From: Dictyobacter formicarum
GTDB lineage: Bacteria; Chloroflexota; Ktedonobacteria; Ktedonobacterales; Ktedonobacteraceae
DNA: 64,000 nt
NCBI RefSeq assembly: GCF_016587435.1
Contig: NZ_BNJJ01000024.1
Coordinates: 69,886-133,885, forward strand
Reading direction: 5' to 3'
Below the pieces are notes generated by a model. The model was given only the letters and a program-made list of their open reading frames with translations, was not told the origin of the DNA and did no database searches. Positions 34,952 through 43,741 of the stretch are shown in pieces; positions within the stretch are counted from its first letter, which is position 1; every line of letters starts with the position of its first letter. The position numbers and the translations under genes are program-made.

Positions 34952-36313
34952 ATGGGATTTATTCCTCAGCAGCCCATAAATGCTCATTCGGCAAACTCTA
35001 TTTCAACGCAAAAGCTGACACGCCGTACGCTGCTCGGCAATGGAGTGAAGGCGGGCGTCGGTGCCACGATGCTCGGTCCACTCCTGGCAGCGTGCGGTGA
35101 AGACGCATCTTCGTCATCCAGGCCCAATGGCCCGGTAACGATCCAATACGCGGCCCTGAATGATCAGACCGGCGAGCAGGCAGCCGAAATTGCTCGTTTC
35201 AATGATCTGCATAAGGGTAAAATCAAGGTTGAGTATCAGCAGCTGCCTCCGGTCTCGACTGATCAATACGGCAAATTCGTGAGCGCGTTCCGGGCCCAAT
35301 CAGAAGTACCTGACGTTGTCCATATTGATGTGACGTGGCCAGCGCAGTTCGCCAGTTCTGGCTGGCTGGAGCCTCTCGATCGCTATGCCTCCGCCGATTA
35401 TTTGAAGCAGTTCTATCCCAGCGCAAGCAATGTGGCTAAGATCGATGGCAAAATTTACGGCATCCAACGCTACCTGGATATTGGATTGCTCTACTACCGC
35501 ACCGACCTGGTGAAAAAGTATGGTGGCCAGGTGCCCCAGACCAGGGCCGATATGGAAGCCATGGCGACAAAAATTCTGGCTGGCGAGAAGTCAAACGGCG
35601 TTCAATATGGCTACGTGATGCAGGGCAAAAAGATCGAGGCTATCGTTGATGAGTGGCTGGAGTTCCTCTGGGGCGCCGGTGGCAACATTGGCAATCCAGG
35701 TAGCCTGAAGGTCGATGACGCCACCAGCATCGATGCACTCCAATATATGCACGATCTGATCTACAGCAAAAAACTGTCCCCGACTGGCACCAATACGTAT
35801 GCGCCGAACGATGCTCTCAACCTATTCAATAATGGTCAGGCCCCTTTTATGCGCAACTGGGTCTTTGCGTATACGCTGGCGAATAATCCAAAGAATTCGA
35901 AGGTGGCCGGTAAGGTGGGAATTGCGCCCACACTTTCCCTCAGTGGCAGCAAGGGACAGGGCTGCACCGGCGGCTGGGTGCTGGCCATCAATGCCAATTC
36001 TAAATATAAAGATGAGGCATGGGCCTTTATCGACTTCATGCTTAGCAAAGAGACACAGACCTCGATGGCCCAGAATGCCGGATTGGTCTCGACGCGTCCC
36101 GATGTGATCAGTGATCCGGCGCTCCAGTCCAAACATCCACAATTCAAAGATCTGGCCACCATTTTGAACGGTGGTCATAATCGGCCGCAACTAAAAACCT
36201 ATAACCAGTTCACGACGCCACTGCAGGCCGCCATCAATGGTGTTCTCAGCAATCAGCAGTCGGCAGCAGATGCGCTGCATGGAGTGCAATCTCAGATTGC
36301 TTCTCTGGCTTAA
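34952..36313 (+). CDS. ABC transporter substrate-binding lipoprotein (sugar-type, family 1)
   Basis: 453 residues. A twin-arginine-like N-region (LTRRTLLGNGVKAG) leads to the lipobox LLAAC, so the protein is a lipoprotein on the outer face of the membrane. The mature part has the family-1 solute-binding blocks WLEPLDRYASADYL, YGIQRYLDIGLLYYRTDLVKKYG and GCTGGWVLAINANSK. Preceded by AAGG-rich sequence and a long N-region before the RR. It is the third gene of the amidohydrolase-Rieske-ABC unit. The imported compound is unknown; its neighbours suggest a cyclic or acidic sugar derivative. Confidence 0.92.
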   Translation: MGFIPQQPINAHSANSISTQKLTRRTLLGNGVKAGVGATMLGPLLAACGEDASSSSRPNGPVTIQYAALNDQTGEQAAEIARFNDLHKGKIKVEYQQLPPVSTDQYGKFVSAFRAQSEVPDVVHIDVTWPAQFASSGWLEPLDRYASADYLKQFYPSASNVAKIDGKIYGIQRYLDIGLLYYRTDLVKKYGGQVPQTRADMEAMATKILAGEKSNGVQYGYVMQGKKIEAIVDEWLEFLWGAGGNIGNPGSLKVDDATSIDALQYMHDLIYSKKLSPTGTNTYAPNDALNLFNNGQAPFMRNWVFAYTLANNPKNSKVAGKVGIAPTLSLSGSKGQGCTGGWVLAINANSKYKDEAWAFIDFMLSKETQTSMAQNAGLVSTRPDVISDPALQSKHPQFKDLATILNGGHNRPQLKTYNQFTTPLQAAINGVLSNQQSAADALHGVQSQIASLA

Positions 36314-36323
36314 CATTGGGATG

Positions 36324-36354
36324 CCCGGGCTGTTCACCTTGAACAATGCCCGGG
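36324..36354 (+). terminator. Intercistronic hairpin between binding protein and permeases
   Basis: CCCGGGC...TGTTCA (36324-36336) pairs with TGAACA..GCCCGGG (36340-36354) with a 2-nt bulge. A hairpin after the binding-protein gene is common in ABC operons and raises binding protein over permease output. Confidence 0.6.
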
Positions 36355-36481
36355 GACTCCTTGCTGATCTATCTCTTACCAACCTCTGTCTGCGGTCTAA
36401 TGGGAGATTGATCCCTCAAGAGATGATCTGTTCCCTTCGATTTCACGTCTGTTCATACAGAGAAAAAGGATTACAACGCAT

Positions 36482-37399
36482 ATGGCGGTAGTTCGTTCAC
36501 GCACTAAGAGAAGTATTCTGGAACGTCGAGAGGAGCGACTGGCCTGGGCTATGCTGACTCCTGTCCTGGTCGCGCTGCTGGCTATGGGAGTCTATCCTGC
36601 GGTAAGTACTATCTGGTATTCGTTCCATAAAGGCGGCTCATTCGGCCTGGGTATGTCATTGGCTGGTTTTGATGGCTATATACGCCTGGCCCATGACATA
36701 CAATTCTGGAATGCTCTGAAATTCTCTCTGCTCTTTAGCCTGATTACAGTGGCGGGGCAAATGATCCTTGGCACGGCGCTGGCGCTGTTCGCGAATATGA
36801 AATTTCGTGGTCGCTGGTTGGTGCGCACGGCTATCCTGCTGCCGTGGGCTATTCCGACCGCCACCAATTCGGTCATCTGGGCCTATATCTTTAATGATCA
36901 GTATGGCCTGGTGAATAGCCTCTTGCTGCGACTCCATATCATCGATCATGCGCACCTGATCAACTGGCTCGGCTCGGCCCCGCTGGCGGTAACGCTGATC
37001 TATGTGCTGGCGATCTGGAAGGCAAATTCACTGGTAGCGCTGCTGGTGCTGGCTGGTCTACAGTCCATTCCAGAGGAAACGATTGAAGCGGCCCGTGTGG
37101 ATGGCGCGTCCTCCTGGCAGGCGCTGTGGCGCATAACGCTGCCATTAGTGCGCCCAACCCTGGTGGTGACGCTGGTGCTGCGCACAATCGAGTCGTTGCA
37201 GTCATTTGATTTGATCAGCGCCTTTACTAATGGCGCACCCGGCAACGCCACCCAGAACCTGGGGCTCTACATCAATCTGCAAATTCAGCAGTTCGGCGAC
37301 TTTCCCTATGGCTCGAATATCGCCATCGTGCTGATGCTGATTACCTTTGCCTTTATCATCGTCTACCTGCGTACCCTGTATCGCCCCGGTGTAAGCTAA
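36482..37399 (+). CDS. ABC transporter permease (MalF-like)
   Basis: 305 residues with about six transmembrane helices. The cytoplasmic EAA loop reads EAARVDGASSWQALWRITLPL, the contact point with the ATPase. It is a binding-protein-dependent permease of the carbohydrate uptake family 1 and would pair with the permease 20 nt downstream. AAAGGA is about 11 nt before the ATG. It is separated from the binding-protein gene by 168 nt containing a hairpin and no other gene. Confidence 0.93.
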   Translation: MAVVRSRTKRSILERREERLAWAMLTPVLVALLAMGVYPAVSTIWYSFHKGGSFGLGMSLAGFDGYIRLAHDIQFWNALKFSLLFSLITVAGQMILGTALALFANMKFRGRWLVRTAILLPWAIPTATNSVIWAYIFNDQYGLVNSLLLRLHIIDHAHLINWLGSAPLAVTLIYVLAIWKANSLVALLVLAGLQSIPEETIEAARVDGASSWQALWRITLPLVRPTLVVTLVLRTIESLQSFDLISAFTNGAPGNATQNLGLYINLQIQQFGDFPYGSNIAIVLMLITFAFIIVYLRTLYRPGVS

Positions 37400-37419
37400 A
37401 AGTTGAGAGGATTCTATAT

Positions 37420-38322
37420 ATGGCACAGACACTTCAAGCAGAGCACCAGCACCAGGCGCAGCCCAGTTCGGTGAGGACGAAACAACCGCGCCGCAGGCCT
37501 ATTTTCTTTCTGACCAGTACGATCATTTATGTGATCTCCGCACTCATCCTCCTGATCCAGTTCTTTCCAATGCTCTGGGCATTGGCAACATCTTTGATGA
37601 CGTCACAGGAGACCACGACGGTCCCGGCCACGTTGCTGCCAGCACATCCTACGCTCACCAGCTATGTGGAGGCTTTACAGGGCGAGATCGGCCACTACTA
37701 TGTAAATAGTGTGATTACGGCCAGCGTTTCTACGGTGATCACGATGGTGCTGGCTACTCTGGCAGCCTATGCCTTTGCACGGCTACGCTTTCGCTGGAAA
37801 AATATCATCCTGCTGCTGGTCCTTTTCTTTTCGCTCTTTCCACCACTGGTCCAGGTCATTCCAATCTACCAGATTTTGCATAGTCTGCATCTGCTGAATA
37901 CGCTGCCGGGCTTGATTTTGCCATACTCTGTCTTTGGCTTGCCGCTGGCGGTGCTGGTCCTGATGGCTTTTTTCCAGGATGTGCCGGTCGAGCTTGAGGA
38001 GGCGGCTATCGTGGATGGACTTTCGCGCTTTCGAGCGTTCATACAAATCATTTTGCCAGTGACTATACCCGGCTTATTTGCGACCGCTATTATTGTGTTT
38101 GTCGGCAACTGGAATGAATATCTGTTTGCTTTGAACTATACCAGCACCAAAACATATACGCTGCCGGTCGGCATCGTAACCGTCAGTCAGACCGAGTTTA
38201 CAACCAATTTCGCCATTCTCTCGGCGGCTACGATCCTTTCGGTGATACCACTGGTGGTCTTAATTATGCTGCTTGAACGGCGTGTAGTCTCCGGCCTGAC
38301 GGCAGGCGCGCTCAAAGGTTAG
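37420..38322 (+). CDS. ABC transporter permease (MalG-like)
   Basis: 300 residues with about six transmembrane helices. The EAA loop is ELEEAAIVDGLSRFRAFIQI. The long cytoplasmic N-terminus is Gln/Arg-rich. GAGAGG precedes the ATG, 20 nt after the MalF-like stop. It is the last gene of the unit; no ATPase gene follows, so a shared MsmX/MsmK-type ATPase encoded elsewhere must power the importer. Confidence 0.93.
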   Translation: MAQTLQAEHQHQAQPSSVRTKQPRRRPIFFLTSTIIYVISALILLIQFFPMLWALATSLMTSQETTTVPATLLPAHPTLTSYVEALQGEIGHYYVNSVITASVSTVITMVLATLAAYAFARLRFRWKNIILLLVLFFSLFPPLVQVIPIYQILHSLHLLNTLPGLILPYSVFGLPLAVLVLMAFFQDVPVELEEAAIVDGLSRFRAFIQIILPVTIPGLFATAIIVFVGNWNEYLFALNYTSTKTYTLPVGIVTVSQTEFTTNFAILSAATILSVIPLVVLIMLLERRVVSGLTAGALKG

Positions 38323-38332
38323 TTTAAAAGAA

Positions 38333-38356
38333 GCCGGAGTGCAATTGCACTCCGGC
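38333..38356. terminator. Palindromic terminator between ABC permease and NCS1 permease
   Basis: A 24-bp perfect palindrome (GCCGGAGTGCAA with its complement), 10 nt after the permease stop and 29 nt before the convergent NCS1 stop. It has no T-tract in plus direction beyond TTATCTTT. Confidence 0.65.
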
Positions 38357-38385
38357 CAGCGTTATCTTTAAACAATAAAGCTCAA

Positions 38386-40062
38386 CTACTTACGCATACT
38401 CACTTCGATGACGCCTGGCTTTTTACACATGTCGTGGCAGTTCTTTTCCAGGGTGCAACAGAGCGAGCAAATGTCACCTTCATGATAGGGGCAGTAGGTC
38501 ATGTCAGGCGTTTCATAGTCATCGGTACAGGTTACACAGTTCAGAGCATGTGTATCTCCCTCTTCAGCACTATGCCCCAATGCATCCGGACGAGCCACAT
38601 AGTATTTACCCTTGGTGAGGATGGCAATAATGGGCGAAAGCACAAAGGCGAGCACGATAGCTAGAAAGGGCGAGAAGGCCTGCGCTGTCGATCCCAGTAC
38701 GCCAAAGAAGGCGATAATGGAAAGAACTGAGGCGATAAACATAGACCCAAAGCCGACAGGATTGATGGTGTAGAGATGAGCCCGTTTAAATTCAATGTAT
38801 GAAGGACTGAGCTTAAGTAGAGGCTTGTTAATGACCAGGTCAGCTACCACGGCTCCAATCCAGGCAATCGCGACATTGGAGTAAAAACCCAGGACGGTAT
38901 TCAAGAATCCAAAGACACCAAATTCCATCAGGAGCAGCGAGATACCGACATTTAAGAAGAGCCAGACCACGCGCCCCGGATGCCAATGCAGCATGCGTGA
39001 GAAGAAATTAGACCAGGAGAGAGAACCTGAGTAGGCATTGGTGACGTTAATCTTAACCTGGGAGAGAAAGACAAAGACGGTCGCGATGGTAAGAGCGATA
39101 AAGGGTGCTGGAATCAGCACGCCAAAACCTTTGATCAGTTGCTGAATGGGCTCTACCGCCAGCGTTGCCCCCAATGCTCCAAAGATATAAAAGGCCAGGA
39201 AACCACCACCCAACTGCTTGAGTGCACCCAGAATGACCCAGCCCGGCCCAGCGCTGATAACCGCAGTCCACCACTTACCACTATTCTTCTCGGTCTTTTC
39301 GGGCATGAATCTAAGATAGTCTACTTGCTCACCAATCTGGGCGATCAATGAGAGGGCAACTCCTGCCCCTAAACCAATTGAGAGAAAGTTTACGCTAGCA
39401 CCACCCTTAGCGTTTCCAGTGAAATGGGTCCATGCTCCATAAGCACCAGGATCCTTGAATAAAATTGCCAGAAACGGAGCCACCAATAGCACTAACCAGA
39501 TGGGCTGTGTCCAGACCTGCAATTTGGAAAGCAGGGTCATGCCGAACACAACCAGGGGTATGATCAATAAAGAACAAATGAGATATGCCCATGGTAGCGG
39601 GAGGCCAAAGTAGACATTGATGCCCTGCGCCATGATTGAGCCTTCCAGGGCGAAAAAGATAAAGGTAAAACTCGCATAGATGATGGAGGTAATGGTGGAA
39701 CCCAGATATCCAAAGCCTGCTCCTCGCGTCAGCAGGTCCATGTCAATGTTGTATTTAGCCGAGTAATAAGCAATTGGAATACCTGTCAAAAAGATCACTA
39801 CTGCAGCCAGGATTACCGCCCAGACCCCACTGGCAAAACCATAGGTAACAAAAATCGAGGCTCCAATGGCGAAATCGGCCAGATACGCAATGCCTCCCAG
39901 TGCAGAAGTGGCAACAGCATATTCACTCCATTTACGAAATGATTGTGGCGCATAACGCAGTGAGTAATCCTCCATTACAGGATTATTCACCAGATTGTTG
40001 AATTGCCGTTTCGGCTTGTTACTTTCTTGTTCAGGTGTCATTGATTCGATCATTGCCTGCAT
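38386..40062 (-). CDS. NCS1-family purine/cytosine-type permease with C-terminal Cys-rich domain
   Basis: 558 residues. About 12 membrane helices span residues 45-480; the N-terminal region YSLRYAPQSFRKWSEY leads into helix 1 as in NCS1 carriers. After helix 12 a soluble tail holds CVTC, then YCPYHEGDICSLCC and NCHDMCK, eight or more Cys that look like a metal or Fe-S/zinc module; such tails occur in some NCS1 and SSS-type proteins. It likely imports a nucleobase or related compound with Na+ or H+. The ATG at 40062 has AAGGG 5 nt upstream; ATG at 40053 is also possible. Adenosine deaminase lies 1.4 kb away. Confidence 0.9.
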   Translation of the reverse strand: MQAMIESMTPEQESNKPKRQFNNLVNNPVMEDYSLRYAPQSFRKWSEYAVATSALGGIAYLADFAIGASIFVTYGFASGVWAVILAAVVIFLTGIPIAYYSAKYNIDMDLLTRGAGFGYLGSTITSIIYASFTFIFFALEGSIMAQGINVYFGLPLPWAYLICSLLIIPLVVFGMTLLSKLQVWTQPIWLVLLVAPFLAILFKDPGAYGAWTHFTGNAKGGASVNFLSIGLGAGVALSLIAQIGEQVDYLRFMPEKTEKNSGKWWTAVISAGPGWVILGALKQLGGGFLAFYIFGALGATLAVEPIQQLIKGFGVLIPAPFIALTIATVFVFLSQVKINVTNAYSGSLSWSNFFSRMLHWHPGRVVWLFLNVGISLLLMEFGVFGFLNTVLGFYSNVAIAWIGAVVADLVINKPLLKLSPSYIEFKRAHLYTINPVGFGSMFIASVLSIIAFFGVLGSTAQAFSPFLAIVLAFVLSPIIAILTKGKYYVARPDALGHSAEEGDTHALNCVTCTDDYETPDMTYCPYHEGDICSLCCTLEKNCHDMCKKPGVIEVSMRK

Positions 40063-40552
40063 TCCTTCCCTTAATAGCTAACTCTTACCAGATATTCCAT
40101 TCAATCGCATGTCCGGTACTAACAAAACAATTCGCAATGATAAGCCAGGACACAGAACCTTCCTTTCCCACATATAAGGCCACAGCACATGAGACCTACC
40201 ACTCTCATAACGCCGAGAATGCCAATGATCACAAAAAAACAATTCAGCAACAATGCCGCGTCATCACCATCGAAATAACCAATAGTGCATATTGCACAAT
40301 AATCGTTTAAAATTAAGAGTAGTATATTCTTTATCCCTTAATCAACTGTCAAATAAACCACTTTCACAAGTCCTAGTTTGGGCAAATATTACAAAAATAT
40401 CGCAAGATACTCGAATAAAATATACTCTCAGTGATTACACAGAACACTCTTGCATCATTGCACTGACAACTTTAAGCTCTACAGCATTTTGGGGGAATGA
40501 AGTTCTTGCATGCAATGTTCTCAACAGTAAACATTCTATAGGAGGAAAGAAT
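40063..40552. other. AT-rich intergenic region between NCS1 permease and GNAT-like gene
   Basis: About 490 nt, divergent. A longer open frame joins onto the downstream gene from 40292, but its residues are not protein-like and it crosses a better ribosome binding site, so it is not used. No RNA gene recognised. Confidence 0.45.
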
Positions 40553-40846
40553 ATGAGCAATGAACCTGAGGTTATCAATAACACAGCGGAGCACCGTTAT
40601 GAAATTCATCTCAATGATCAGGTAGCGATACTCACCTATCAACGCGAAGGGCAACACATCGTTTACCAGCACACGGGAGTCCCTCCGGCACTTGAGCATC
40701 ATGGTCTGGGAAGCATCTTAGCCCATGCCGCGCTTGAGGATGCGCGGGCCGCCCACCTATCGGTTGTCCCTTCGTGTCCATTTGTAGCAAAATATATCCA
40801 ACATCATCCCGAATATCAATCATTGGTCGACAATTTAAACAAATAA
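40553..40846 (+). CDS. Small GNAT-fold protein (YjdJ/COG2388-like N-acetyltransferase)
   Basis: 97 residues. RYEIHLNDQVAILTYQREG, then VPPALEHHGLGSILAHAALEDAR and PSCPFVAKYIQHHPEYQSLV match the short GCN5-related family typified by YjdJ and human GTLF3B/OXDOP1; the HGLGS loop corresponds to the acetyl-CoA-binding turn. AGGAGG precedes the ATG at 40553, which decides the start. Substrate and partner are unknown. It is monocistronic. Confidence 0.88.
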   Translation: MSNEPEVINNTAEHRYEIHLNDQVAILTYQREGQHIVYQHTGVPPALEHHGLGSILAHAALEDARAAHLSVVPSCPFVAKYIQHHPEYQSLVDNLNK

Positions 40847-40942
40847 AAAATCACCAATCACACAACAAGAAAAACAAAAACGTTGTTATTGTGATAAGAG
40901 CGGGCGGAGAGGATTTGGTTACATTCTTCGCCCGCTTTGTGG

Positions 40943-41305
40943 CTAGCGGACAACTTTTCCGTAGATGTGGCCACCCTGAAAATCCAGGCCTACATATGGT
41001 TCGTCGCCAACGACCCAGGCATCGTGCCCCGGAGGCAATAGTTGTGCGTCACCTGGCCCGATTTCGCTTTCCGTCCCATCATCCATCTTTACATGCAGGC
41101 GACCAGATAGTCCATAGTTAAAATGCGGCACTTCGCAGCTGCTTGTGCCAACAGTTGGCTTGACGTGCTCTGACCAGCGCCAACCAGGCTCAAATGTCAG
41201 CTTCATAAGAGCGAGCTCACCAAAATTAATCACTTCCACTTTGGTTTTGGGCAAGGACCTGACTTCATCTGGTGTGTTGAGGCTTTTTGTTTGCATCTCG
41301 GCCAT
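40943..41305 (-). CDS. Cupin-domain protein
   Basis: 120 residues, a single beta-barrel. Metal-ligand pattern: WSEHVKPTVGTSSCEVPHFNYGLSG for the first cupin motif and GPGDAQLLPPGHDAWVVGDEP for the second. Function is unknown; similar small cupins store ligands or act on sugars or aromatic acids. GAGGAAAA precedes the ATG. Its stop is 97 nt from the convergent GNAT-like stop, with a 7-bp GC hairpin (40900-40906 with 40929-40935) between. Confidence 0.9.
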   Translation of the reverse strand: MAEMQTKSLNTPDEVRSLPKTKVEVINFGELALMKLTFEPGWRWSEHVKPTVGTSSCEVPHFNYGLSGRLHVKMDDGTESEIGPGDAQLLPPGHDAWVVGDEPYVGLDFQGGHIYGKVVR

Positions 41306-41425
41306 AATTTTCCTCGCTTGCGACTAGTAAACTATACCTGCAATCAGATTTCCGCTTAACTAGCTTACCATGCCAGGCGACTCGAATACAACATCATCTG
41401 TTTATATAATTGTCAATTTGCCACT

Positions 41426-42421
41426 TTAGTCGCAGTTAGCATACATAGTTCGTAAGCGTTCGATCAGGCGACTCTTTGTTTCCTCTGGTAAGAAGGAGGC
41501 CTGCAAGGCGCGCAGGTTGCAGTGCAGAAAGTGTTCTTTGCCCCACTGAAAATACTGATGGAGATGCTCATATTCCTGCTTGAGCGTTACCGGGGTAATC
41601 GTTCGATTATCTGTATTGACACTCAGTGACACTCCCTGTTGATAAAGCTGGTTAATGGGATGGTCGACATACGTATCATACATGTTGGTCTGGAGATTTG
41701 AGGCTGGACAAAGCTCAAGGTGGATCTGCTCTGCTCGTAGTTTTTCAACCAGCGTGGGATCCTCAATGCTTCTGGCACCATGACCGATGCGCGTTGGTTC
41801 CAGATATCGCAAAGTTTCCCAGACGCTCTCGGCTCCCAAAGCTTCGCCAGCATGTGCCGTACGGAAAATGCCTTGCTCAATCGCGTATTCAAAGGCGCCA
41901 ATGTGCTCGTCCAGTGGATAGCCCGCTTCGTCGCCCGCGATATCCAGTCCTACAACATTGGTCCCACGAAACTGCTCGACCAGGTGTACGGTTTGCATGC
42001 TTTCTTCAGCGTGAAAGTGGCGCAAGATACACAGAATAAGCCGCGCTTCCACGCCTGTGGTGGTGATAGCATTGGTCAGCGCCGCGTTTACGACCTCAAC
42101 AACCTCTTCGGGCGACATACCTTGTTGGGTATGGAGCAAGGGAGCAAAGCGGATTTCCGCATAGAGTACATTGTCGCGCTTTAGCTGGTCCATCACATCA
42201 TCAACGACCATGCGCAAATGTTCTGGAGTCTGCATGAGCGCGATGCATCTGGGCGCACGCTTCAGAAAATCAGCCAGATTTGTGCATCTGGCGGGCCCGA
42301 CAAATTCATGGCGATAGGTTTCTTCCGTGATTGTGGGATCAATGGCGTGTACAACCTGGTAGCTCAATGAGCAATCCAGGTGCTGGTGAAGTTCAACTTT
42401 TGGATAGGCTTGGATATTCAT
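41426..42421 (-). CDS. add: Adenosine deaminase
   Basis: 331 residues. Zinc ligands H12 and H14 (VELHQHLDCS), His in TAHAGE with the catalytic Glu, and SVNTDN with the metal Asp are all present; RIGHGARS carries the catalytic His. The enzyme converts adenosine or deoxyadenosine to the inosine form plus ammonia in purine salvage. AAGGA precedes the ATG. It starts 28 nt after the LacI-family regulator stop and is probably co-transcribed with it, so its expression should follow that regulator's ligand. Confidence 0.95.
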   Translation of the reverse strand: MNIQAYPKVELHQHLDCSLSYQVVHAIDPTITEETYRHEFVGPARCTNLADFLKRAPRCIALMQTPEHLRMVVDDVMDQLKRDNVLYAEIRFAPLLHTQQGMSPEEVVEVVNAALTNAITTTGVEARLILCILRHFHAEESMQTVHLVEQFRGTNVVGLDIAGDEAGYPLDEHIGAFEYAIEQGIFRTAHAGEALGAESVWETLRYLEPTRIGHGARSIEDPTLVEKLRAEQIHLELCPASNLQTNMYDTYVDHPINQLYQQGVSLSVNTDNRTITPVTLKQEYEHLHQYFQWGKEHFLHCNLRALQASFLPEETKSRLIERLRTMYANCD

Positions 42422-42449
42422 CCTGAATCATTCCTTACAATAAATATTT

Positions 42450-43484
42450 TTATTTATCTTCAATGGCTGCCGTTGAGCCTCGTACTACTAATGATAGTAG
42501 TAGAGGATCAAAATGGGGAGTCTGTTTCTTTTCCAGTACACTGAGAAGCAGGGCGATCGTCTGCTCTCCCAATGTGTCAGTGGGAATAGCAACCGTAGTC
42601 AGTTCTGGCACAAGAATACGACTGACCAGGCTATCGTCAAAGCCAGTGACCGAGAGGTCGCGTGGAATGGAGAGGTGCAGCGCATAGGCCGCTTTATAGA
42701 CGCCTGCCGCCAGCATATCGCTGTCACAAACAATGGCGGAAGGCGCATCCGCCAGCGTGAGCAACTGATAGGCTGCCTGATAGGATGCCTCCAGGGTGAA
42801 GGCTGACCGCAACTGGTAGTCGTCTCGATACGGAATGTTGTGCTGCAGTAGCGTTTCTCGATAGACGCGGTGACGCAGCCGAAACGTTTCATCATCGGGG
42901 GCGGCGGCCAGATGAGCGATGCGTGTATGCCCCAATTGGATAAGATGCTGCATCATGTCTGACATGCCATGCTGGATATCGAGCAATAGTGAAGGCATCT
43001 CATCAGTAAAACCGTCAACGAGGATGGCTTTATCGCGTAACAGTTCTTGCAGCGGCGCGGTAGGTACGCGCATGGTATATAGCACCCAACCCTCCACCGC
43101 ATAAGTCGTGAAAGCCTCATTGATGAGTTGCTGCCAGTCCTGAATATCTTTGAGAGTAATCAAGATAACCGAGTAGCCTTCTTTTCTGGCCGCTCGTTCC
43201 GCTCCCTCAAAAACAGCCGCGAAAAAGGGATTGTTAACATCTGGCACCACCAGAGCAATGACGTGTGAACGACCCGAACGCAACGTACGAGCCGCGCTAT
43301 TAGGCGCGTAGCCTAACTCTCTGGCCGCGCTCAAGATCGCTTCCTGGCTTTTCTTCCCTACGCGCCCGGCGGCCTTTCCGCCCAGCACGAGTGAGACGGC
43401 CGCCTGCGAGACACCCGCTCGTCGCGCCACATCCACGCTGGTAGGCACACTACGCTGTCCTATATCGGTTGACTCTTCGCCCAT
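42450..43484 (-). CDS. LacI-family transcriptional regulator
   Basis: 344 residues. The DNA-binding helix-turn-helix is TSVDVARRAGVSQAAVSLVL and the hinge follows at YAPNSAARTLRSGRSHVIAL; the periplasmic-binding-protein-like domain (VVPDVNNPFFAAVFEGAE onward) binds the effector and ends VRGSTAAIED. The effector may be a purine nucleoside or sugar, judged only from the adenosine deaminase co-transcribed downstream. GGA lies 7-8 nt before the ATG. A strong promoter and a 12-bp palindromic operator lie just upstream, suggesting autoregulation. Confidence 0.94.
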   Translation of the reverse strand: MGEESTDIGQRSVPTSVDVARRAGVSQAAVSLVLGGKAAGRVGKKSQEAILSAARELGYAPNSAARTLRSGRSHVIALVVPDVNNPFFAAVFEGAERAARKEGYSVILITLKDIQDWQQLINEAFTTYAVEGWVLYTMRVPTAPLQELLRDKAILVDGFTDEMPSLLLDIQHGMSDMMQHLIQLGHTRIAHLAAAPDDETFRLRHRVYRETLLQHNIPYRDDYQLRSAFTLEASYQAAYQLLTLADAPSAIVCDSDMLAAGVYKAAYALHLSIPRDLSVTGFDDSLVSRILVPELTTVAIPTDTLGEQTIALLLSVLEKKQTPHFDPLLLSLVVRGSTAAIEDK

Positions 43485-43507
43485 ACATTTCCTTCAAGCC
43501 CAATGCA

Positions 43508-43519
43508 TTATACGTATAA
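43508..43519. promoter_or_regulatory. LacI-family operator (autoregulatory)
   Basis: TTATACGTATAA, a perfect 12-bp palindrome with central CG, sits just after the predicted transcription start and 24 nt before the regulator's ATG: typical of LacI-type roadblock operators. Confidence 0.75.
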
Positions 43520-43527
43520 CCACAACC

Positions 43528-43556
43528 ATTGTAACTGAAATACCCACTGCTGTCAA
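43528..43556 (-). promoter_or_regulatory. Sigma70-type promoter of the lacI-add operon
   Basis: On the minus strand TTGACA (43556-43551), a 17-nt spacer and TACAAT (43533-43528): near-consensus. The transcript would begin near 43521, just before the operator. Confidence 0.85.
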
Positions 43557-43691
43557 GCAAGTGGAAGCGCCACATAAGGCTTTTCAACATTGTATCGTAA
43601 CGGCTCGAAGAGAAAAAAGTGATGTGTCTCGGAAACAAAAAAACGTGCATGCTTTTTCCATTTTCAAATTTCTCTGTACTTGATTCTGGGC

Positions 43692-43726
43692 CCCCTGGAA
43701 ATTTCATAGTGGCAAATTTCCAGGGG
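43692..43726 (-). terminator. Hairpin after the esterase gene
   Basis: A perfect 13-bp stem (43692-43704 with 43714-43726, 9-nt loop) 16 nt past the stop. No T-tract follows. Confidence 0.6.
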
Positions 43727-43741
43727 ATCGATGAGAGGGTA

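Noticed and set aside
40292..40552. N-terminal extension of the GNAT-like protein
   Set aside because: AGGAGG lies just before the inner ATG at 40553, and the extra residues do not resemble the family.
41426..42421. Suspected active-site change (NTDN instead of NTDD) in adenosine deaminase
   Set aside because: The metal-binding Asp is kept and NTDN is, from memory, common in bacterial adenosine deaminases, so it is not treated as an inactivating change.
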